Assembly (NCBI RefSeq): GCF_900094545.1
Contig: NZ_FMAH01000039.1
Span: 1-63,260, forward strand
DNA length: 63,260 nt
Direction: 5' to 3'
Source: Martinezella miluonensis
GTDB lineage: Bacteria > Pseudomonadota > Alphaproteobacteria > Rhizobiales > Rhizobiaceae
Below the pieces are notes generated by a model. That model was not told the DNA's origin. It was given only the letters and a program-made list of their open reading frames with translations, and made no database searches. This document shows, piece after piece, positions 44,535 to 53,737 of the stretch. Both the position numbers and the translations under genes were made by a program. Each line of letters opens with the position of its first letter. The first letter of the stretch is position 1.

Positions 44535-45209
44535 ATGCGCCTCTTGCTTGTGGAAGATGAGCCGCAAATGGCCGATGCGCTTGCAACCGCCTTGCATCAA
44601 TACGACATCATCGCCGATCATGCGCCAACCCTGGATTTTGCCAGAAGCGCCGTCGCGGAACATGTCCATGACATGATCGTGCTCGATAGGCAGCTGCCCG
44701 ACGGCGACGGGCTGGCGCTCATCCGGCATTTGCGGTCGATCGGGGCGACGGTGCCGGTCATCGTGCTCACCGCGCGCGGCTCCCTTGCCGACCGCGTCAG
44801 CGGACTGGATCTCGGCGCTGACGACTATCTTTCAAAACCCTTCGCACTCGAGGAGCTTCTCGCACGTATCCGTGCCCTGATGCGCCGGCCTGCAGCCGTC
44901 GCACCGATCGTCGCCAAGCTCGGCCGGCTGGAATTCAGCCTCGACAACAGGGAGGCCCGGGTCGCCGGCAAGATACTCGACCTGCCGAGGCGCGAGCTTC
45001 TCGTTCTCGAAACGCTGATCCGTCGTCAGGGCAGAACCGTTCTGAGGGCGGCACTGGAAGAGGCCGTCTATGCCTTCGACGACGAGATCCAGTCGAATGC
45101 GCTCGATTCGCATGTATCGAGACTTCGCAAGAAGCTGGCCGACGCACAGGCCGGTGTCGAGATCCATGGTATTCGCGGGGTCGGCTATCTATTGAGGCCC
45201 GTTGCATGA
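44535..45209 (+). CDS. OmpR-family response regulator (two-component system B)
   Basis: This 224-residue regulator is a close paralogue of the one at 41044. It has the same opening VEDEP, phospho-acceptor D51 in IVLDRQLPDGDG, DYLSKPFALEELLARIRALMRRP, LPRRELLVLE, and a winged helix ending HGIRGVGYLLRPVA. An AAGGAGG-type ribosome site lies just before the ATG. It overlaps its kinase gene by four bases (ATGA). Equal length and shared motif order point to duplication of a whole regulator-kinase pair around the MFS gene. Confidence 0.94.
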   Translation: MRLLLVEDEPQMADALATALHQYDIIADHAPTLDFARSAVAEHVHDMIVLDRQLPDGDGLALIRHLRSIGATVPVIVLTARGSLADRVSGLDLGADDYLSKPFALEELLARIRALMRRPAAVAPIVAKLGRLEFSLDNREARVAGKILDLPRRELLVLETLIRRQGRTVLRAALEEAVYAFDDEIQSNALDSHVSRLRKKLADAQAGVEIHGIRGVGYLLRPVA

Positions 45210-46543
45210 AGCATCCCACATCGAAATCGCTGAAGCGCCGATTGATCGCACAGCTTCTGCTCTTCCAGGTCGGCATCCTTCTGCTGTTCGGCGTTGCCTT
45301 CGTCGCCTACCTGCTGCAGGCCGGTGAGGGTATCGTTCTCTCCGATCCCGAATTCGCGAATGTCGCAGCACACGCGATCGAGCGCAAAGCCGATGGCGAT
45401 CTCGTCCTCAACGAGACGGAAGAGCTTGCTAAGCTCAGGCAACGTTCCACGGACTTCTGGTTCGTCGCTCGCAGCGAAAGGGGCGAAATCGTTCAGACCG
45501 GCAATGTCCCAGTCGTCTATGCGGTTATGGCGCAGCATCTGGATCGATTGACCTTTGCCGATATCAGGGACACCCAGGCGCCCTTCTCCTACCTTGCCGT
45601 CATCCGTCGCGTTTCCGGTCCCGCCGGCGATTTCATCGTGCTCGGCAAGGGCGACGTATTCAGCATGACCTACGCCATCCTGCTTCTCTCGAACCTGCTG
45701 ATGGTGCCAATCCTTGTCCTGCTGGTTCTCATCACCATCATTGCCATCCCCTGGATCGTAAGCAGGGCCTTTGCCGGCCTTTCCACGATCGCGAAAGAGG
45801 CGGAAGCCATCGATATCGACCGCCGGGGATACAGGCTGCCGCAGATGGGAATTCCCAACGAAGTCGTGCCGCTCGTCAATGCGATCAACGGCGCCCTTCA
45901 GCGCCTTGATGAAGGACATGAGCGCCACCAGCGGTTCATCCTCGATGCGGCGCACGAGCTGCGCACGCCAGTAGCCATCCTGCAAACACGCGTCGAGGGG
46001 ATCGCAGATGGGCCGATCCGCAACCGGCTCCTGGCCGACGCCGGTCGCATCGCAGCACTCGCCGAACAGCTGCTCGACCTTCAGCGCCTGGATGTCAGCG
46101 GCGCGAACTTCTCCTCGGTCGATATGGTGGACATTTGCCGCAATGTTGCGGCCGACATGGCTCCCCTGGCGATCGCTCAAGGCTACGACCTGTCGTTGGA
46201 GACCAGCCTCGATCGCGTGATCATACAGGGAGACGCCGGTGCACTGCAGCGTGTCATCTTCAACATCGTGCAGAACGCGATCGAGCATGCCGGCGGCAAG
46301 GGAAATATCACGATCAGGATCGACCGACGGGCCATCGTCGAGATCACGGACGAAGGGCCAGGCATACCCGCGACGGAGCGGGACCGGATTTTCGAGCCCT
46401 TCCACCGCCTTCATCCGCACGAGCACGGGGCTGGCCTCGGGCTCAATCTGGTAAAGGAGATCATGCAGCGGCATGGCGGCCATGTGGTTGTCTCGGACAA
46501 TCCGCAGGGCGGTGCCCGTTTCCGGCTATGCTTCCCGAACTGA
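45206..46543 (+). CDS. Sensor histidine kinase (two-component system B)
   Basis: This 445-residue kinase has helices at about 14-37 and 155-183 around a periplasmic domain that contains DFWFVARSERGEIVQTGN, paralleling LWFVIRDTQGMQISEG in kinase A. The catalytic core has H box DAAHELRTPVAIL (H250), N box VQNAIEHAGG, G1 DEGPGIPATERDRIFEPF and G2 GAGLGLNLV. It likely reads a related but distinct envelope signal from kinase A. Its gene ends 275 bases before the outer-membrane barrel gene. Confidence 0.93.
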   Translation: MKHPTSKSLKRRLIAQLLLFQVGILLLFGVAFVAYLLQAGEGIVLSDPEFANVAAHAIERKADGDLVLNETEELAKLRQRSTDFWFVARSERGEIVQTGNVPVVYAVMAQHLDRLTFADIRDTQAPFSYLAVIRRVSGPAGDFIVLGKGDVFSMTYAILLLSNLLMVPILVLLVLITIIAIPWIVSRAFAGLSTIAKEAEAIDIDRRGYRLPQMGIPNEVVPLVNAINGALQRLDEGHERHQRFILDAAHELRTPVAILQTRVEGIADGPIRNRLLADAGRIAALAEQLLDLQRLDVSGANFSSVDMVDICRNVAADMAPLAIAQGYDLSLETSLDRVIIQGDAGALQRVIFNIVQNAIEHAGGKGNITIRIDRRAIVEITDEGPGIPATERDRIFEPFHRLHPHEHGAGLGLNLVKEIMQRHGGHVVVSDNPQGGARFRLCFPN

Positions 46544-46818
46544 ACCCCTCTCGGTCGCGCAACGATGCCCATCCTTAAAAAATAGTTAAAAAATTACGAC
46601 CAACTGTATAAAAATACTCGATAATTTTTCAATGTTTTCAAATTCTGCAATGTACCCGCAATTCTCGCAGGCAAAATGATCTCCATCTCCTGAGACCGAT
46701 CCGCTCCCAAGACGGACGGCACCGGAGAGCAGCAGGAACCGGTTTCCGGTTCTCCAACGCAAACAGAGACCTTATGGGCGCCGAGGGATGGTGCATGGGT
46801 TTCGTATGGAGTTTACCA
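46544..46818. promoter_or_regulatory. AT-rich region upstream of the outer-membrane barrel gene
   Basis: The stretch 46565-46640 is markedly AT-rich compared with its surroundings and lies upstream of a probably well-expressed porin-like gene; promoters are likely here. No clear terminator for the kinase gene was seen, and no ORF with a ribosome site. Confidence 0.4.
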
Positions 46819-47448
46819 ATGTCGCTCAGCGCAAAATCGATCCTCTTCGCGGCCCTGACCTTTGCGGCCGCGACCACCGCATCCGCCGCCGACTACACGA
46901 ACTATCAGGCTCCGGACAACAGCTACGAACGGCCGGCGGCCTTTCAATGGAGCGGCGCATATTTCGGCGCGCATGGGGGCATCGCCTCGCCGAAGCTGAA
47001 CCCGTTTGCCAGCGGCAGGGGCTTCGCCGCGGGTGTCCAGGCCGGTTACAATTTTCAGGTCGGCCCGGGCATCGTCGGTGCGGAGCTCGAAGGTTCCTAC
47101 CTCGGCAACAACGAGGTACGCGTGCCGAACGGCCGTCTGGAAGAACGCTTCCGCGGTGCGGCCAAGGCCAAGGCCGGCCTGACCTTTGACCGCACTTTCG
47201 TTTACGGCACGGCGGGTCTGACGATGACCAAATTCGAAGGCGGAAAGGGCGTCTCCGGCCCGAGCGGCTGGAAGCAGGGCTATCTGCTCGGCGCCGGTGT
47301 CGAACAGGGCTTCGGCGGCGGGCTGTCTGCCAAGATCGAATACAACTACGTCACGACCAACGACGTGACGACGTATTCCGCAGGCGGCAAGTCAAAGACC
47401 GATGTTCATGACCATGTGATCAAGGCCGGCCTGAACTATCGCTTCTGA
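46819..47448 (+). CDS. Outer-membrane beta-barrel protein, Omp25/31 (OmpA-like barrel) family
   Basis: This 209-residue protein has a signal peptide (MSLSAKSILFAALTFAAATTA, cleaved after ASA) and a barrel of alternating residues. It carries family marks such as FQWSGAYFGAHGG, FAAGVQAGYNFQVGPGIVGAELEGSY, and a C-terminus ending in aromatic KAGLNYRF, as needed for Bam assembly. It belongs to the small surface barrels common in Rhizobium and Brucella. The ATG at 46819 has GGAG at 46808-46811; an upstream in-frame ATG at 46774 is rejected because it hides the signal peptide. It precedes the RND pump genes. Confidence 0.88.
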   Translation: MSLSAKSILFAALTFAAATTASAADYTNYQAPDNSYERPAAFQWSGAYFGAHGGIASPKLNPFASGRGFAAGVQAGYNFQVGPGIVGAELEGSYLGNNEVRVPNGRLEERFRGAAKAKAGLTFDRTFVYGTAGLTMTKFEGGKGVSGPSGWKQGYLLGAGVEQGFGGGLSAKIEYNYVTTNDVTTYSAGGKSKTDVHDHVIKAGLNYRF

Positions 47449-47516
47449 CCGGACGAATTTCGCAAACGTCGGCGCACCTTTCAAGCAAGAGCGCGCCTGG
47501 CGGGGAGCGGCGACAG

Positions 47517-48707
47517 ATGGCTGATCAAACCCCGAGTCAGCCCTCTCGCCGCTCTCACTCTCAAGACAACAGCATAGTGATGGATGCCATGACGAGCCGT
47601 GTCACGAAAATAACGATCGTCCCGGCGCTGATTGCGCTGGGAGTTGCGGGCGTTTTGATCACGTCCGCCGGCCGTGACACCGTTCAGACAGAGCAGGCGC
47701 CCACAGCCAAGACGATTGAGGTCGCCGCCATGGAGGTGACGAAAGTTCGCCGGCAAACCTACAGGCAGGATATTCGCATCAACGGTTTCATTCAGCCTGC
47801 CCGACGCGTGACGCTGACGGCGAGATTGTCCGGTACGCTGGCCGCCGTCGAGGCCGATGTGGGAACAAGCGTTCGCGCCGGCGATGTCATCGCGCGCTTC
47901 AACACGGAAACCCTGACGCTTTCACTGAACAAGCTGGTGGCAACCACCGAAGCCAAGGCGGCAACGCTTTTGCGGGCGCAGAAGGATCTGGAGCGCACGC
48001 GCAGTCTCGCCGCCACCGGCGGAGTTGCGCAGGCGAAGCTGACCGAGGCCGAAACCGATGTAGCCGTGCAGAAAGCCGAATTGCGCGCGCTGCAGGCCGA
48101 GGAGGCAGAGGCGCGGCGCGCGCTGGACGATGCGGTCGTGACAGCACCCTTCGACGGCGTCGTCAATTCCCGAAAGGTCAATCCGGGCCAAGCCGTATCG
48201 ATCAATACCGAGCTATTCGAGATCGTCGATATCGCGCAGCTGGATCTGGTCGCCCTCATTCCGCCGCAGGAGAGCGCCGGGCTCTCCATCGGACAGACGG
48301 CCTCCGTCGAGATCGAGGGATTGTCGAACAAGCCTCTATCGGCCCGGCTCGATAGAATCAGCCCGGCAACGCTCGACAATTCGCGTTCGCTGCAGGTCTA
48401 TCTCAGGCTCGATCACCCTGTGCCCGATCTTCGCGGCGGCATGTTCGGCCACGGCTCCCTACAGATCGAGAAGCGCGAGAATATTCTCGCCATTCCCGCC
48501 GGCGCGATCGCCAAGGATGCGGGAGAAAGCTTCGTCCGAACGATCGTCAATGGCGCCGTGCGGTGGCAGCCGGTCGTTCTCGGCACCTCCAAGGTCGGAG
48601 AGGATCTCGTCGAGATCCGCGACGGGCTAAGCGAAGGCGATGTCGTCATAACCGTGCCGCTGAGGAACGTTTCCAACGGCACCTCGGTGAAAATCGCGGA
48701 GCGCTGA
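47517..48707 (+). CDS. RND efflux pump periplasmic adaptor (membrane fusion protein)
   Basis: This 396-residue adaptor of the HlyD/AcrA class bridges the inner-membrane pump to an outer-membrane channel. It has an N-terminal anchor helix (about 33-52), a lipoyl/barrel-sandwich region (RVTLTARLSGTLAAVEADVGTSVRAGDVIARF, and VTAPFDGVVNSRKVNPGQAV) split by a coiled-coil hairpin (about 130-190). A beta-barrel and membrane-proximal domain follow (GAIAKDAGESFVRTIVNG). The ATG at 47517 is used, though ATGs 63 and 72 bases downstream are possible. It is 12 bases from the pump gene. Confidence 0.92.
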   Translation: MADQTPSQPSRRSHSQDNSIVMDAMTSRVTKITIVPALIALGVAGVLITSAGRDTVQTEQAPTAKTIEVAAMEVTKVRRQTYRQDIRINGFIQPARRVTLTARLSGTLAAVEADVGTSVRAGDVIARFNTETLTLSLNKLVATTEAKAATLLRAQKDLERTRSLAATGGVAQAKLTEAETDVAVQKAELRALQAEEAEARRALDDAVVTAPFDGVVNSRKVNPGQAVSINTELFEIVDIAQLDLVALIPPQESAGLSIGQTASVEIEGLSNKPLSARLDRISPATLDNSRSLQVYLRLDHPVPDLRGGMFGHGSLQIEKRENILAIPAGAIAKDAGESFVRTIVNGAVRWQPVVLGTSKVGEDLVEIRDGLSEGDVVITVPLRNVSNGTSVKIAER

Positions 48708-48718
48708 GGGGGTCACAC

Positions 48719-51700
48719 ATGCTTCTAGCTCGTATTTCCATTCAGCAGCCCGTCTTCGCCACGATGGTCATGGTCGCCGTTGTCGTGCTGGGCATTACCG
48801 CCTGGTCGCGACTGCCCGTGGACCTGCTTCCCTCGATGGATTTGCCGACCGTGGTCGTTTCCACCAACTTCGACGGCGCGTCGGCGCTTGCCGTCGAGCA
48901 ACAGGTGAGCCGCCCCATTGAGGAAAGCATCGGCGCGATCGCCGGCGTCAAGAAAGTCACGTCGCGATCGTCGACGGGCAATTCGCTTGTCATCGCGGAA
49001 TTCACACTTGAGACGCCATCGAGAGCAGCGGCTGACGAGGTGCGCGACCGCATATCGCGATTGCAGGACGCGCTTCCAGACGGCGCGGATCGGCCGATCG
49101 TCACGCGCTTCAATCCGCAGGACGCACCAATCATGTCGCTCGCCGCCTTCTCCGCTGATACATCGCTCAGCCGGATGACGAAGATCGCCGACACGACCAT
49201 CGTGCCGCGGCTGCGCCGTGTGCAGGGCGTGGGCCAGGTGACGCTAGTCGGCGCCAGTGAGGATCAGGTGCGAATTCAGCCCGATCCTGCCAAACTCCAA
49301 TCCTTCGGCATCTCGATCCCGACCGTGATCGAAGCCATACAGCGGGCGACACGCGACAGCGCCATCGGCTCCATCATTTCGTCGACGCGCGAGCGCAGCG
49401 TCACCGTCAGCGTACAGCCGGGCAAGGTCAGGGACTTTGCCGACATCGTCGTCGCCCGCGATAGTGCCGGCCGCACCATCCGGCTCTCGGAAGTCGCCGA
49501 CGTGACGGAGGCGGGCGCCGATCCGAAAAGCCGCGCCTGGTTCAACGGCAAGCCTGCGCTCGGCCTCGACATCAACAAGCTGGAAGGTGCAAACACCGTC
49601 GAGGTCGCAAAGGGCATCGAGCGGGAACTGGCACGCCTCAGAAAAGACGATGCTCTAAAGAACATCGGCATCGTCGTATCGCAGGATAGTTCGCGAACAA
49701 TCGTCGGGCAGATCGGCGACGTGCAAAGAACGATCATCGAGGGCGGCGCTCTGACGATTGTCATCGTCCTGTTGTTTCTGAATTCGTGGCGCTCGACCGT
49801 CATCACCGCCCTCACATTGCCGGTCGCGGTCATCGGCACCTTTGCCGCCATGGCCGTCATGGGCTTCAGCCTCAATCTCATGACCATGCTGGCGCTATCG
49901 ATCTGCATCGGCATCCTGATCGATGACGCGATCGTCGTGCGCGAAAACATCAGCCGTCATGCGGCCATGGGCAAGGATCGCAGGCTTGCAGCCTTGGATG
50001 GCACATCGGAGATCGGTCTCGCCGTGCTGGCCACGACGCTTTCCATCGTTGCCGTCTTCCTTCCCGTTGCGTTCATGGGCGGTATTATCGGCCGGTTCTT
50101 CCTTCAGTTCGGCCTCACCGTTTCCGTCGCCGTGCTGATTTCGCTTTTCGTTTCCTTCACGCTCGACCCGATGCTTTCAAGCGTCTGGGCGGATCGACCG
50201 GCATCGGGAAAAAGAGGGCGCCTTCAGGCAATGCTCGACCGGTTCGACCATGGCTTCGAAAAGATCGCACGGCGCTATGGCCGCCTGATCGGCTGGTGCC
50301 TTGCCCATCGTGCCGCCACTTCGTTCTGCGTTCTGGCACTGTTTGCCGGAAGCCTCTGCCTCATCCCACGGATCGGCACGGAATTCGTGCCGAAATCGGA
50401 TCAGGGCATGGTCTCCGTCGGTCTCACTCTGCCGGAGGGGGCGGCGGTCGAATATACCGCCACCAAGATCAGGCAGGCCGAAGCTATCCTGCGGCTGTTT
50501 CCGGATATCCAGGACCTGTACTCGACCATCAACGGCGGCGACGTCGCCAATACCAACGAGGCAAGAATTACCGCCTCCATGGTGCCGTCGGACAAGAGAA
50601 CGATGAGCTCGGTCACGATCGCGCCGAAGCTGCGCGAAGCGTTGAGCCCTGTCGCGGGGGTCAAGGTGGAGGTTGGACAGCCTGGGGACGGCGCAGGCTC
50701 AGGATCGAAAACGATCCAGATATCGATCCAGGGCGGCGATCTGAACGTCCTTGAGCGCCTGTCGCAAGACATGAAGGCCAGGCTCGGCACGATCGGCGGG
50801 CTCATAGACCTCGAATCCTCCGCGGACAAGAAGCGTCCCATGCTGATGATCCGGCTTCGCGCCGTAGAGGCGGCCGATCTTGGAATTTCAACCACGACGA
50901 TCGAGAACAATCTCCGCCCGCTGATCGCAGGGGAAAAGCTGACGAGCTGGGCTTATGGCGGCGCCGAATCCCGCTACGTCGCCATCCGGTTGCCGGAAGC
51001 GGGCCGTCAGACGATCGACGATCTCAAGCAAATCCCCATTCCTGTAGAGCGAGCCGGCGGAACCGGCCCCGCAGCGACGGTGCCGCTGGCGCAGGTGGCG
51101 GACGTCACCGAGACCATGGCGCCACAGACGATCATCCGCCGCGACGGCGACCGCGAGGTTCGCCTTTCCGCCAATCTGAACGGCCAGCCCCTTGGCGTCG
51201 TCGTCCGCGATGTCCAGACGGTGATCGGCTCCATGAATTTGCCGGCAGGCTATCGTATCGCCATTGGCGGCGAGGCAGACGACATGATGGAGAGCTTCGG
51301 CTATGCGGTGCAGGCTCTGGTGCTGGCTGTCGTCTTCATCTACCTCATCCTTGCCTCGCAATTCGGCTCCTTCGTTCAGCCGGTCGCCATCATGACCAGC
51401 CTGCCCCTGTCGATCAGCGGCGTACTGGCCGGTCTTCTTTTGACCGGCTCGACAATCAACATCTTCTCGGTGATCGGCTTCATCATGCTGATGGGCCTGG
51501 TGACGAAGAACGCCATCCTGCTCGTGGATCACGCCAACAAGCGCCGCCGGGAAGGCGCCAGCATGCGGCAGAGCCTGATCGATGCCGGCACAGTCCGGTT
51601 CCGCCCGATCGTCATGACCACCTCGGCCATGATTATCGGCATGATACCGCTGGCGCTCGGGCTTGGCGAAGGCGGTGAGGAACGCGCATCGATGGCCCAC

Positions 51701-51847
51701 GCCGTGATCGGCGGCCTGCTCTCCTCAACGGCGCTGACGCTCGTCGTCGTGCCGGTCGCCTTGTCATTGATCGAAAGCTGCCGGACAATGCTGAGAAAGC
51801 AACAGGACCGACCGACGCCTGACCAGATAAAGGACGCAGCCGAATGA
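48719..51847 (+). CDS. RND-family efflux pump, inner-membrane subunit (HAE1-type)
   Basis: This 1042-residue proton-driven exporter has twelve helices and two large periplasmic loops. It opens MLLARISIQQPVFATMVMVA. The proton-relay aspartates are in the helix-4 segment GILIDDAIVVREN, and the second half repeats the layout with LMGLVTKNAILLVDHAN. Typical substrates are drugs, detergents or bile-like compounds. The ATG at 48719 follows GAGGGGG; the open frame extends earlier only through the adaptor gene in another phase. No TolC-like outer channel gene is nearby, so one encoded elsewhere must be used. Confidence 0.95.
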   Translation: MLLARISIQQPVFATMVMVAVVVLGITAWSRLPVDLLPSMDLPTVVVSTNFDGASALAVEQQVSRPIEESIGAIAGVKKVTSRSSTGNSLVIAEFTLETPSRAAADEVRDRISRLQDALPDGADRPIVTRFNPQDAPIMSLAAFSADTSLSRMTKIADTTIVPRLRRVQGVGQVTLVGASEDQVRIQPDPAKLQSFGISIPTVIEAIQRATRDSAIGSIISSTRERSVTVSVQPGKVRDFADIVVARDSAGRTIRLSEVADVTEAGADPKSRAWFNGKPALGLDINKLEGANTVEVAKGIERELARLRKDDALKNIGIVVSQDSSRTIVGQIGDVQRTIIEGGALTIVIVLLFLNSWRSTVITALTLPVAVIGTFAAMAVMGFSLNLMTMLALSICIGILIDDAIVVRENISRHAAMGKDRRLAALDGTSEIGLAVLATTLSIVAVFLPVAFMGGIIGRFFLQFGLTVSVAVLISLFVSFTLDPMLSSVWADRPASGKRGRLQAMLDRFDHGFEKIARRYGRLIGWCLAHRAATSFCVLALFAGSLCLIPRIGTEFVPKSDQGMVSVGLTLPEGAAVEYTATKIRQAEAILRLFPDIQDLYSTINGGDVANTNEARITASMVPSDKRTMSSVTIAPKLREALSPVAGVKVEVGQPGDGAGSGSKTIQISIQGGDLNVLERLSQDMKARLGTIGGLIDLESSADKKRPMLMIRLRAVEAADLGISTTTIENNLRPLIAGEKLTSWAYGGAESRYVAIRLPEAGRQTIDDLKQIPIPVERAGGTGPAATVPLAQVADVTETMAPQTIIRRDGDREVRLSANLNGQPLGVVVRDVQTVIGSMNLPAGYRIAIGGEADDMMESFGYAVQALVLAVVFIYLILASQFGSFVQPVAIMTSLPLSISGVLAGLLLTGSTINIFSVIGFIMLMGLVTKNAILLVDHANKRRREGASMRQSLIDAGTVRFRPIVMTTSAMIIGMIPLALGLGEGGEERASMAHAVIGGLLSSTALTLVVVPVALSLIESCRTMLRKQQDRPTPDQIKDAAE

Positions 51848-52116
51848 GGAAACAACTACCCTGGTTCCGCGTCAAAGCCAATGGCTACGGAGCCGGTCTG
51901 CCTTGCCACTGGCAGGGCTGGGTCGCCGTTGCGATCTACGCACACGCGCTGGCGGCGGCCGTCAGCGTCGTCGCACCCTATGCGGACAGTCACCCCTTCG
52001 CCTATGCAACGGCGATCGCTGTCCCGACAGCGCTTTTGATTTTCGTAGTCTGGTGGAAAAGCGATGCCCCATGGCGGTGGCGATGGGGCGAAATCGATGA
52101 CGACGAGCAGGATTGA
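51844..52116 (+). CDS. Small two-helix membrane protein coupled to the RND pump gene
   Basis: This 90-residue protein has two hydrophobic segments (about residues 24-44 and 52-70), ahead of a tryptophan-rich, charged C-terminal tail WWKSDAPWRWRWGEIDDDEQD. Its start overlaps the pump stop by four bases (ATGA), so it is co-translated with the pump. I recognise no family. It is larger than AcrZ but may similarly modulate the pump; this is inference from position. Confidence 0.75.
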   Translation: MRKQLPWFRVKANGYGAGLPCHWQGWVAVAIYAHALAAAVSVVAPYADSHPFAYATAIAVPTALLIFVVWWKSDAPWRWRWGEIDDDEQD

Positions 52117-52148
52117 AGCTCCGGCATGGGCGGGGACATTCTTACGGA

Positions 52149-52964
52149 TCAGAGCGTATCGAGCTTGGAAAGCAAGTCCTTGAAGAGGGCATCGCGTGTC
52201 CTTCGACCGGCCGAGCCCGGTATATTCTGTTCTTCGCCGGTGAGGCGCGCAAAAACGATCCTGCGATCTCCCTTGACTGCCCAGCCGACGAACCAGCCAT
52301 ACATCTTGTTGCGATCCCGGCGTGCCCCGGCTTTCGATGCCGGCATCGCGCTGGTCTTGCCGAAGATATGCCAGCCTGACTGCTGCACTCCATAGTCGGC
52401 TATCTTCGCCGTCATGTCATAGGCTTGCTCGCTGACATCAAGCTCCTGGCGGACCAGCTTTCGCAGGAAGACAAGCTGCTCGACGGGCGAGATCTTCAGC
52501 GACGAGCCGAGCCAGGCATGCGTCAGGCCATCATGCTTGCCGGGATTGCCCGAGACGTCGCGATTGCCGTAATTGAATTGCCGGACATAGGCTTGGAATT
52601 TCGCGGCGCCCAGTGCCTCCGTGAGACGCTGGGAATACCAGACGATGGACTTCTCCATCCAGAGGCGCGGCGTCGCCTTGTCCTCCCATGTCGCCGACCA
52701 ATCGGAATAGCCTTTGACATAGGGCCAGACGGGCGTCGATTCATCCGTGAGAATATGGGCGTCGTAGCCCATGAGGCTGAGCGCGAGCTTGAATGTCGAG
52801 GCGGGAGAAAGAGTGCGGTCGCAATCGCCCTGCGTTACAAGCGTCTTGCCGCTTTCGACATCCTCCGCGATCGTGCAGATCGTTTCGGCACTCGAAACGG
52901 CCGGAACCGCAACGAAGACTGCGGCTGCAAGCAAGCCTATTTTTCTCACGACCGATCCGCTCAT
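52149..52964 (-). CDS. Class D (OXA-type) beta-lactamase-like protein
   Basis: This 271-residue periplasmic serine beta-lactamase has a signal peptide (residues 1-26) and the class D motifs. These are S56-T-F-K in SPASTFKLALS, S106-I-V in MEKSIVWYSQ, Y132-G-N in FNYGNRDVSG, and W151 plus LKISPVEQ. The third active-site box is KTS (203-205) where nearly all class D enzymes have KTG, followed by an Ala/Lys/Arg-rich insertion before GWFVGW. It may hydrolyse penicillins or act as a penicillin sensor. It overlaps the SIMPL gene by four bases and closes a minus-strand operon convergent with the RND genes. Confidence 0.9.
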   Translation of the reverse strand: MSGSVVRKIGLLAAAVFVAVPAVSSAETICTIAEDVESGKTLVTQGDCDRTLSPASTFKLALSLMGYDAHILTDESTPVWPYVKGYSDWSATWEDKATPRLWMEKSIVWYSQRLTEALGAAKFQAYVRQFNYGNRDVSGNPGKHDGLTHAWLGSSLKISPVEQLVFLRKLVRQELDVSEQAYDMTAKIADYGVQQSGWHIFGKTSAMPASKAGARRDRNKMYGWFVGWAVKGDRRIVFARLTGEEQNIPGSAGRRTRDALFKDLLSKLDTL

Positions 52965-53698
52965 CTTGCGACCAGATAGGACACCGCGACACGCGCGGTG
53001 ATGACATTCTTGCCGGTCTCGATCGGCACGCCGCCACTTGTAGTCGCGGAACGCAACCTGGCTTCGGTGGAAGCATAGGGAAAGACGGTCGCCGCGGGCT
53101 GGTCTTCGATCGCTATGATCGGCCCGAGCCTCAAGCCCGAAGCCTGCGCGACGGAGCGCGCGCTTTTCCCCGCCGCGGTGACGGCTATCTTGCGCGCCTC
53201 GTCGACCGCGCCAGCCACGTCATCGACCATGAATTCCACTGAGCCGCCCTCGTTGACGCCGCTTTTCAAGGCGACATCGAGGACATTGCCGACCTCCGAC
53301 ACCTTGCGGACGCGCACCATCAGCGTGTTCCGGGCATCATAGCCGGTAATGGCCGAGGATGGGGGAGTCCCGTCAGGCTTCGCCGTGAAGTCGAAGCGCG
53401 GCGAGATCTGAAAATCCGCGCTTTGCATGTCGTCCCTAGCGATACCCGAGGACACGAGCGAGGCGATGAGGTTGCGGGTCGCCTCCGTAGACGTCGCAAC
53501 CGCCTCGCTCGCCTCTGCCGCCTGGCGCAATACCGTCAAGCGCACGACAGCTAGGTCAGGGCTGCGAAGCACCTGTCCTTCGCCGACGACCCGGATGAGG
53601 CCGGCACCCTCTGCTACTTTCTGCTCGGCTCGCGCCGGAGCGGCCAGCGCGACGGAAAGGGTCGCGATAGCAGCCGTGATCATGGAAATTCGCTTCAT
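52961..53698 (-). CDS. SIMPL domain (DUF541) periplasmic protein
   Basis: This 245-residue exported protein has a signal peptide ending around AAPARA and a SIMPL/DUF541 domain opening with IRVVGEGQVLRSPDLAVVRLTV. It also has GYDARNTLMVRVRKVSEVGNVLDVAL and ARKIAVTAAGKSARSVAQASGLRLGPI, both diagnostic. Relatives include Brucella BP26/Omp28, a periplasmic channel-forming antigen, and YggE, linked to oxidative stress tolerance. It is expected to assemble into a ring in the periplasm. The stop overlaps the beta-lactamase start, indicating coupled translation. Confidence 0.9.
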   Translation of the reverse strand: MKRISMITAAIATLSVALAAPARAEQKVAEGAGLIRVVGEGQVLRSPDLAVVRLTVLRQAAEASEAVATSTEATRNLIASLVSSGIARDDMQSADFQISPRFDFTAKPDGTPPSSAITGYDARNTLMVRVRKVSEVGNVLDVALKSGVNEGGSVEFMVDDVAGAVDEARKIAVTAAGKSARSVAQASGLRLGPIIAIEDQPAATVFPYASTEARLRSATTSGGVPIETGKNVITARVAVSYLVAR

Positions 53699-53737
53699 GT
53701 CCGAGAATCCTGTCGCTGGAGGGATTGAAGGTTCAGC

